Positions 15,631-20,805 of a DNA stretch of 20,805 nt are shown piece by piece. A program made the translations under genes and the position numbers. Numbering within the stretch: the stretch's first letter is position 1; each line of letters starts with the position of its first letter. This DNA comes from UPXZ01 sp964541615 (GTDB taxonomy: Bacteria > Bacteroidota > Bacteroidia > Bacteroidales > Paludibacteraceae), in NCBI GenBank assembly GCA_964541615.1, contig CAZIRA010000036.1:1-20805 (forward strand), written 5' to 3'. The notes under the pieces were generated by a model. The model searched no databases. It worked only from the letters and a program-made list of their open reading frames with translations, and had not been told where the DNA came from.

Positions 15631-16884
15631 GTGAAAAAAACATCAGTTACAATAATTACCATTGGTGATGAGATCCTGATTGGACAGATTTTGGATACAA
15701 ATTCTGCCTGGATGAGCGTGGAACTGAACAAAGCTGGTTTTCCGGTCAAAAGTATTGTTTCCATTCACGATGAAGAGACTCAAATTTTGGAAACCCTTGA
15801 TCATGCACTCAACGAAAGTGAGATTGTGCTGATAACAGGTGGGTTGGGACCTACTAAAGATGACATAACCAAGCTTGCACTTTGTCACTATTTTGACACG
15901 CAGATGATTTTTGAAGAGTCGGTTTATCAAAACATTGAATCTCTTTTTAAGCACCGGCCTTCGGTTATGAATGAGTTGACCAGGCTTCAGGCTATGGTTC
16001 CAGAGAAATGCACGGTGATTCAAAACATTGTTGGAACGGCGCCGGTGATGTGGTTTGAGAAAGACGGGAAAGTGATTGTTTCGATGCCGGGCGTACCTTT
16101 TGAGATGAAAACTGTGATGGAAAATGAGATAATTTATCGATTGAAAAATACTTTTGAAGCTCAGAATATCATTCACAAAACAGTGCAGGTTTACGGTTTT
16201 GGAGAGTCAGCATTGGCGTTGAAAATCGCTGAATGGGAAAACTCGCTGCCCGAATTTCTTCATTTGGCATATCTGCCCAGTTTTGGGATTGTAAAACTAA
16301 GATTGAGCGGTGCTCATTCAGATCAAAATCTACTTGAAAATGAAGTTTCTGGTCAGTTTGAAGGATTGAAAACTTTGCTGGGAAATGCTATTGTTGCTGA
16401 AAACGATCTGCCTATCGAAAATACACTGTCCGAAATTTTGAGGGAGAAAAACCTGACAATATCCACGGCAGAGAGCTGTACAGGAGGAAATGTTGCTCAC
16501 CGTATTGCGTTGATTCCGGGAAGTTCGGACATTTTCAAAGGTTCCGTTGTAGCATATCATAACTCGGTGAAAGCTGAAATTCTACAAGTTTCAGAAAATG
16601 ATTTGAATGAATTTGGAGCTGTAAGCCAGCAGGTGGTGGAGCAAATGGCCGTCGGAGTACGAAAGCTTCTGAAAACGAATGTTTCGGTAGCTATCTCTGG
16701 AATTGCCGGTCCATCGGGCGGAACGCAGGAAAAACCAGTAGGTACAGTTTGGATTGCCGTGTCGTTTGGTGAAAAAGTGGAGAGCAAAAGATATGGATTT
16801 GGTAATTTTCCACGTGAAGTAATCATCGAAAGATCATCAACTGCCGCTCTGATGATGGCAATTGAATTGTTGAGGCAAAGTTAA
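15631..16884 (+). CDS. cinA: CinA-like protein (molybdopterin-binding-like domain plus NMN deamidase domain)
   Basis: This 417-residue protein starts with GTG. An in-frame TAA sits directly in front (15628-15630) and the first in-frame ATG is at codon 28, after the conserved start, so GTG is effectively forced. The N-terminal domain (about 5-170) carries IGDEILIGQILDTN (11-24), LITGGLGPTKDD (68-78) and SMPGVPFEM (151-159), typical of the COG1058 fold. The C-terminal domain (about 262-415) has STAESCTGGNVAHR (278-291), FKGSVVAYHN (302-311) and SGIAGPSGGT (356-365), the PncC type that deamidates nicotinamide mononucleotide for NAD recycling. In other species the N-terminal half shows ADP-ribose pyrophosphatase activity. 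The domain order and length are normal. Confidence 0.95.
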   Translation: MKKTSVTIITIGDEILIGQILDTNSAWMSVELNKAGFPVKSIVSIHDEETQILETLDHALNESEIVLITGGLGPTKDDITKLALCHYFDTQMIFEESVYQNIESLFKHRPSVMNELTRLQAMVPEKCTVIQNIVGTAPVMWFEKDGKVIVSMPGVPFEMKTVMENEIIYRLKNTFEAQNIIHKTVQVYGFGESALALKIAEWENSLPEFLHLAYLPSFGIVKLRLSGAHSDQNLLENEVSGQFEGLKTLLGNAIVAENDLPIENTLSEILREKNLTISTAESCTGGNVAHRIALIPGSSDIFKGSVVAYHNSVKAEILQVSENDLNEFGAVSQQVVEQMAVGVRKLLKTNVSVAISGIAGPSGGTQEKPVGTVWIAVSFGEKVESKRYGFGNFPREVIIERSSTAALMMAIELLRQS

Positions 16885-16924
16885 AATGTTAAATATCAGA
16901 AATTAAAAAATATTTCAAAGATTA

Positions 16925-16956
16925 TTTGCAGGATTAAAAAGAAAACACTAATTTTG
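16925..16956 (+). promoter_or_regulatory. Promoter of the rpmB-rpmG-DUF4295 operon
   Basis: TTTG at 16925-16928 and TAATTTTG at 16949-16956 are separated by exactly 20 bp and match the Bacteroidota -33/-7 consensus fully. Expected transcript start is near 16963, giving a leader of about 43 nt to the rpmB ATG. Confidence 0.75.
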
Positions 16957-17005
16957 CACACTGTTTTTGAGAAAAAATATAAGATAAAAATTAAGAGATA
17001 CAGCG

Positions 17006-17239
17006 ATGTCAAAGATTTGTCAAATTACCGGTAAAAAAGCAATGGTAGGGAATAATGTTTCACACTCTAAACGTCGTACCAAACGTACGTTTGATGTGAA
17101 TTTATTCAGAAAAAAGTTCTATTGGGTAGAGCAAGATATGTGGATTGATTTAAGAATCTCCGCAGCCGGATTACGTACCATTAATAAAGTTGGATTGGAT
17201 GCAGCGTTGAAAAAAGCTGCTGATAAAGGTTACTTATAA
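17006..17239 (+). CDS. rpmB: Ribosomal protein bL28
   Basis: This 77-residue basic protein has the bL28 core: CQITGKKAMVGNNVSHSKRR (5-24), TKRTFDVNL (25-33) and LRISAAGLRTINKVGLDAAL (48-67). It has only the first cysteine of the zinc-binding pattern, so it is the zinc-free type. It is the first gene of a three-gene ribosomal transcript with its own consensus promoter; rpmG follows after 18 bp. Confidence 0.97.
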   Translation: MSKICQITGKKAMVGNNVSHSKRRTKRTFDVNLFRKKFYWVEQDMWIDLRISAAGLRTINKVGLDAALKKAADKGYL

Positions 17240-17257
17240 TATAGGGGGGAACTTAAT

Positions 17258-17446
17258 ATGTCAAAGAAAACAAAAGAAGCAAGAGTACAGGTTATTCTGG
17301 AATGTACTGAACATAAAGAAAGTGGTCTGCCGGGAACTTCACGTTATATCACTACAAAAAACAGAAAAAACACCCCAGGTAGAATGGAGTTGAAAAAATA
17401 CAACCCCATCATGAAAAAAATGACTGTTCATAAAGAAATTAAATAG
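17258..17446 (+). CDS. rpmG: Ribosomal protein bL33
   Basis: This 62-residue basic protein has the bL33 pattern: RVQVILECTEHKES (9-22), RYITTKNRKNTPGRMELKKY (29-48) and NPIMKKMTVHKEIK at the end. Only one cysteine remains and the second CxxC-like pair is replaced (YNPIMKK), so this is the zinc-independent type. A purine run (GGGGGGA, 17244-17250) lies about 8 nt before the ATG, an SD-like sequence that is unusual in Bacteroidota. Its TAG stop (17444-17446) merges with the SD-like sequence of the next gene. Confidence 0.97.
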   Translation: MSKKTKEARVQVILECTEHKESGLPGTSRYITTKNRKNTPGRMELKKYNPIMKKMTVHKEIK

Positions 17447-17457
17447 GAGATTAAACA

Positions 17458-17610
17458 ATGGCAAAGAAGGCGGTTGCAAGTATGCAAAAGGGTGAAGGTC
17501 GTACCTTCTCCAAGGTGATTAAAATGGTTAAATCGCCTAAAACCGGTGCATATGTGTTCCAGGAAGAAATGGTTCACAATGACAAAGTAAAAGACTATTT
17601 GGCAAAATAA
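17458..17610 (+). CDS. DUF4295 small basic protein of the ribosomal operon
   Basis: This 50-residue basic protein starts MAKKAVASMQKGEGRTFSKV and ends HNDKVKDYLAK. It begins 11 bp after rpmG with a good SD-like TAGGAGA (17444-17450), 7 nt before the ATG. Length and sequence fit the DUF4295 family, found in Bacteroidota right behind rpmG. Its position, charge (about a quarter Lys/Arg) and size point to a ribosomal or ribosome-associated protein. I recall that a Bacteroidota-specific large-subunit protein named bL38 was described from a Flavobacterium ribosome structure and may be this family; I cannot verify that here. It is below the usual length cutoff for gene calling and easy to miss. Confidence 0.9.
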   Translation: MAKKAVASMQKGEGRTFSKVIKMVKSPKTGAYVFQEEMVHNDKVKDYLAK

Positions 17611-17633
17611 TTTGTCTGATGAAATAAAGGAAG

Positions 17634-17668
17634 TCCTTTCATTATAACGATGAAAGGATTTTTTTTTT
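17634..17668 (+). terminator. Rho-independent terminator after the ribosomal operon
   Basis: TCCTTTCAT (17634-17642) pairs perfectly with ATGAAAGGA (17650-17658) around a 7-nt loop, and is followed by ten Ts (17659-17668). The T-tract overlaps the -33 element of the ftsY promoter. Confidence 0.92.
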
Positions 17669-17696
17669 GATATTACTCAAAAAAGAATTAATTTTG
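17666..17696 (+). promoter_or_regulatory. Promoter of ftsY
   Basis: TTTG (17666-17669) and TAATTTTG (17689-17696) are spaced by 19 bp, a full match to the Bacteroidota consensus. The expected start is near 17703, about 43 nt before the ATG at 17746. The TTT of the -33 box is the end of the upstream terminator's T-tract. Confidence 0.7.
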
Positions 17697-17745
17697 TATA
17701 ATGCGTATAATTTAAAATTGAAACGGCAAACTAAAACTAATTACA

Positions 17746-18696
17746 ATGGCTTTTTTTGGATTATTCAATAAAGAAAAGAAAGAAACGCTCGACCAAGGTT
17801 TGGCAAAAACCAAGGAGAATGTGTTTTCAAAACTTTCGAGGGCTGTAGCCGGAAAATCGAAAGTGGATGATGAAGTGCTGGACAACCTGGAGGAAGTTCT
17901 TGTTACTTCTGATGTAGGCGTAGAGACTACACTCCGCATTATCGAACGTATCGAAGAGCGTGTGGCTCGCGATAAATATTTGAATACCAGTGAACTAAAT
18001 AGAATCTTGCAGGAGGAAATTGCAGGACTTTTGTCAGAAAATAACGGTACCCAGGTGAAAGACTTTGACGAACCGCTTCCTGTGAAACCTTACGTGATAA
18101 TGGTGGTTGGCGTGAATGGAGTTGGTAAAACAACGACAATCGGTAAGTTGGCCTATCACTTCAAAGAGGCCGGTAAGAAAGTCTATCTGGGAGCTGCAGA
18201 TACTTTCCGTGCGGCCGCAGTAGACCAATTGGTTATTTGGGGAGAAAGGGTAGGAGTGCCTGTTGTGAAACAAAGCATGGGTTCCGATCCGGCTTCTGTT
18301 GCGTTTGATACGCTCACTTCTGCGAAAGCAAACAACGCCGATATAGTGATAATCGATACTGCAGGACGCCTTCACAACAAAATCAATCTGATGAACGAAC
18401 TGACCAAAATCAAAAACGTGATGCAGAAAGTTATTCCTGATGCACCACATGAGATTTTACTTATTTTGGATGGATCTACCGGTCAGAATGCATACGAACA
18501 AGCCAAGCAGTTTACCAAAGCTACCGAAGTGAATGCACTTGCGGTGACAAAATTGGACGGAACCGCAAAAGGCGGCGTAGTTATCGGCATTTCAGACCAA
18601 TTCAAAATTCCGGTAAAGTACATAGGTTTGGGAGAAAAAATGACCGATTTGCAGGTGTTTAACAAGGAAGAATTTGTGAAATCGTTGTTCGAATAG
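17746..18696 (+). CDS. ftsY: Signal recognition particle receptor FtsY
   Basis: This 316-residue GTPase has a short acidic/basic N-terminal region (1-25), a helical N domain (about 26-100) and a G domain (about 113-316). GTPase motifs: G1 GVNGVGKTT (122-130), G2 DTFRAAA (152-158), G3 DTAGR (204-208), G4 TKLD (268-271), and the FtsY-specific end KYIGLGEKMTDLQVF (291-305). It docks ribosome-SRP complexes at the membrane and hands them to SecYEG. The long acidic A domain of Escherichia coli FtsY is missing, which is normal in this phylum. It lies downstream of the rpmB-rpmG-DUF4295 genes, a common Bacteroidota order, but has its own promoter. Confidence 0.97.
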   Translation: MAFFGLFNKEKKETLDQGLAKTKENVFSKLSRAVAGKSKVDDEVLDNLEEVLVTSDVGVETTLRIIERIEERVARDKYLNTSELNRILQEEIAGLLSENNGTQVKDFDEPLPVKPYVIMVVGVNGVGKTTTIGKLAYHFKEAGKKVYLGAADTFRAAAVDQLVIWGERVGVPVVKQSMGSDPASVAFDTLTSAKANNADIVIIDTAGRLHNKINLMNELTKIKNVMQKVIPDAPHEILLILDGSTGQNAYEQAKQFTKATEVNALAVTKLDGTAKGGVVIGISDQFKIPVKYIGLGEKMTDLQVFNKEEFVKSLFE

Positions 18697-18821
18697 CTGA
18701 TAATCACAAAATGTTTTTAAATGCATGTCAATCTTCGTTTGATTTCAAAAGTATGATTGCATGAGATTTTCGTTTGTCATCGAAATCAACTGACCTTAGA
18801 AAAATCATTAATAATAATCAC

Positions 18822-20805
18822 ATGAAAAAATCATTTTTTGTTGCTTTAACTTTACTTTGTTTTTCGATTACGGCTTTTGCTCAGAAGCAGTATGATTTAG
18901 TTTCTCCAAATGGAAAGTTGAAAATAGAAATTTCGGCAGGAAATCAGCTGACCTATTCAGTAAGCCACAATGGCGATTTACTTCTCGAAAAATCTCCAAT
19001 TTCAATGAAGTTGACAGATGGACGTAATTTAGCTGTAAATGCAAAGGTTAAAAAAACTGCTAGAAAAACGGTCAACGAAACCATTGATGCAGTAATTTAC
19101 AAGAAAAACAAGGTTAGCAATCATTACAACGAATTGAATCTTAGCTTTTCAGGCGATTACAATGTGATTTTCAGAGCTTATGACGACGGAGTTGCGTACC
19201 GATTTATTACCAATTTCAAGAAACCTTTTTTTGTTGAGAACGAACTGGCAGATTTTAATTTTCCGCATAATTCCAGGGCTTTTTTAGCTTATGTGAACAA
19301 GCATGAAAACGCTTCATTCAGCCAGCAATTTTTTAATTCTTTTGAGAATACCTACAATTACATCGATCTGAATAAAGCAAATCCAAAGAAGCTTTCATTT
19401 CTTCCATTGGTTGTTGAAGGTGTAAATGGCAAAAAAATCTGTATCACAGAAGCAGATTTGCTGAATTATCCAGGAATGTATCTGAATAATCCGAAGGGTA
19501 ACAGTACCCTTTCGGCAGTATTTGCTCCACATCCAAAAGAGATAAAGCAAGGTGGTCACAATATGCTCCAGGGATTGGTTCTGACCAGTGAAAACTACAT
19601 TGCAAAATGTGAGGGTAAAACCAATTTTCCATGGCGTACTTTGATTGTATCTGAAAAAGATGCTGATTTGGCCGATTCTGACATGGTTTACAAATTAGCC
19701 ACAAAAAATCAGCTGAATGATATATTATGGATTAAACCCGGAAAAGTAGCTTGGGATTGGTGGAACGATTGGAATATCCGGGGAGTAGATTTTGAAGCTG
19801 GAATCAATAACGATACTTACAAATATTACATCGATTTTGCCTCTCAAAACGGCATTGAATATGTGATTTTGGACGAAGGTTGGGCAGTGAATTTGCAGGC
19901 CGATTTGTTTCAGGTGGTACCAGATATAAAGTTGGAAGAACTTGTGGCTTACGGAAAATCAAAAAATGTTGATTTGATACTATGGGCCGGATATTGGGCA
20001 TTCAACCGTGATATTGAAAAAGTGTGCAAGCATTTTTCTGAAATGGGAATCAAAGGATTTAAAGTCGATTTTATGGATAGAGACGATCAGGCAATGGTTG
20101 ATTTTCATCACAAGGCAGCTCAGATTGCCGCCAAATACCACATGCTGCTCGATTTTCACGGAACATATAAACCAACCGGATTACAACATACCTACCCTAA
20201 TGTGATCAATTTCGAAGGCGTACATGGACTGGAACAGATGAAGTGGTCAGATTCTTCGGTTGATCAGGTAACGTACGATGTCACCATTCCGTTTATTCGG
20301 ATGGTTGCCGGACCGATGGACTACACGCAGGGAGCCATGCGTAATGCCACCAGAAGCAGTTACAGACCTGTGAATTCGCAACCGATGAGCCAAGGAACTC
20401 GGTGCAGACAGCTTGCGCAATATGTGATTTTTGAATCGCCTTTTAATATGCTTTGTGATAACCCCTCAAACTACATGGCAGAGCCTGTCTGCACTAAATT
20501 CATTGCTGAAATCCCTACGATTTGGGAGGAAACATTAGCGCTGAATGGTGAAATATCGAAATATGTGACCATAGCTCGCCGATCGGGAAATGAGTGGTAT
20601 CTCGGCTCAATGACCAACTGGGATGCTCGTACACTGGATTTGGATTTGTCTTTTTTGGGAAATGGAAATTTCCAGGCCGAAATTTTCCGTGATGGAGTAA
20701 ATGCACACCGCTCTGCTCAAGATTTCAGAAAAGAAGTTATCGATATTCCTACTGATAGAAGAATGACCATAAAAATGGCTCCGGGGGGTGGTTTTGCCAT
20801 GAAAA
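18822..20805 (+). CDS. GH97 family glycoside hydrolase (3' end beyond window)
   Basis: The frame is open from the ATG at 18822 to the right edge, 661 codons. Residues 1-21 are a Sec signal (FSITAFA|QKQY), so the enzyme is periplasmic or exported. The N-terminal beta-sandwich (about 24-270) starts YDLVSPNGKLKIEIS, typical of GH97. The catalytic barrel (about 290-560) has WDWWNDW, YVILDEGW, FKVDFMDRDDQAMVDFHH with Asp416, LLDFHGTYKPTGLQHTYPN and INFEGVHGLEQMKW with Glu465. The C-terminal strands end APGGGFAMK, very close to the expected end. The Asp at the end of the KVD strand is characteristic of the retaining, alpha-galactosidase-like group, unlike inverting SusB, which uses glutamates elsewhere. 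Substrate likely an alpha-linked sugar, possibly galactose (inferred). It follows ftsY on the same strand after 125 bp, without SusCD partners in view. Confidence 0.93.
   Translation, partial: MKKSFFVALTLLCFSITAFAQKQYDLVSPNGKLKIEISAGNQLTYSVSHNGDLLLEKSPISMKLTDGRNLAVNAKVKKTARKTVNETIDAVIYKKNKVSNHYNELNLSFSGDYNVIFRAYDDGVAYRFITNFKKPFFVENELADFNFPHNSRAFLAYVNKHENASFSQQFFNSFENTYNYIDLNKANPKKLSFLPLVVEGVNGKKICITEADLLNYPGMYLNNPKGNSTLSAVFAPHPKEIKQGGHNMLQGLVLTSENYIAKCEGKTNFPWRTLIVSEKDADLADSDMVYKLATKNQLNDILWIKPGKVAWDWWNDWNIRGVDFEAGINNDTYKYYIDFASQNGIEYVILDEGWAVNLQADLFQVVPDIKLEELVAYGKSKNVDLILWAGYWAFNRDIEKVCKHFSEMGIKGFKVDFMDRDDQAMVDFHHKAAQIAAKYHMLLDFHGTYKPTGLQHTYPNVINFEGVHGLEQMKWSDSSVDQVTYDVTIPFIRMVAGPMDYTQGAMRNATRSSYRPVNSQPMSQGTRCRQLAQYVIFESPFNMLCDNPSNYMAEPVCTKFIAEIPTIWEETLALNGEISKYVTIARRSGNEWYLGSMTNWDARTLDLDLSFLGNGNFQAEIFRDGVNAHRSAQDFRKEVIDIPTDRRMTIKMAPGGGFAMK

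Noticed and set aside
15643..16176. Open frame of 177 codons antisense to cinA.
   Set aside because: His/Asn/Arg-rich product typical of a reverse-complement shadow; cinA motifs are clear on the plus strand.
18034..18450. Open frame of 138 codons antisense to ftsY.
   Set aside because: Lies wholly inside the conserved GTPase domain of ftsY; no independent start signal or family resemblance.
18724..18763. Imperfect hairpin CATGTCAATC / GATTGCATG after ftsY as a terminator.
   Set aside because: One bulge, a 21-nt loop and no proper T-tract; too weak to call.
1..20805. CRISPR array, tRNA or rRNA genes, phage or toxin-antitoxin genes.
   Set aside because: No spaced direct repeats, no cloverleaf-like or rRNA-like stretch and no such protein family was seen by eye on either strand.

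Overview
This window comes from a low-GC, AT-rich Bacteroidota genome, most likely order Bacteroidales. The evidence is a SusC/SusD locus, lipoproteins with IPT/TIG repeats, promoters of the TTTG-N19/20-TAnnTTTG type, mostly SD-less starts, a rpmB-rpmG-DUF4295-ftsY cluster and the sigma54 activator-lptE-TPR-secG order. I cannot name the genus; the content would suit a Paludibacter-like organism, but this is a guess.

Layout. Positions 1-176 hold the last 57 codons of an IS5-type transposase, then about 240 bp of AT-rich non-coding DNA. From 11011 down to 417, six genes all on the minus strand form a small polysaccharide utilisation locus (PUL): an AraC-family regulator, a secreted GH5 endoglucanase-like lipoprotein, a SusC-type TonB-dependent transporter, a SusD-type lipoprotein, and two surface glycan-binding lipoproteins with IPT/TIG domains. 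The second of these has six IPT repeats. The susC-to-end block has gaps of 14-25 bp and its own promoter. It ends in a perfect palindrome that overlaps the last stop codon. An ATACTATTTT-like motif recurs in the intergenic DNA from susC to the AraC gene, including a 13-bp inverted pair just upstream of the susC promoter. It is a candidate operator set for the AraC protein. The likely job of the locus is capture and import of a beta-glucan (cellulosic, mixed-linkage or xyloglucan-like), which is inferred from the GH5 and the glycan-binding domains.

From 11248 the plus strand carries housekeeping genes. These are a sigma54-type AAA+ activator without a receiver domain, an LptE-like lipoprotein, a TPR-like hypothetical protein and secG, closed by a strong terminator. 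Next come a TRIC-family channel, a cysteine-rich DUF3109 protein and a CinA-like protein with a GTG start. Then follows a clear promoter driving rpmB, rpmG and a 50-residue DUF4295 gene, and a terminator whose T-tract runs into the ftsY promoter. The window closes with a GH97 glycosidase gene that starts at 18822 and runs off the right edge, apparently only a few codons short of its end.

Nothing here is a clearly unprecedented system. The best candidates for new biology are the putative AraC operator network of the PUL, the six-repeat IPT glycan-binding lipoprotein, the short conserved proteins of unknown role (the TPR-like protein and DUF3109), and the tight terminator/promoter and stop-codon/terminator overlaps.
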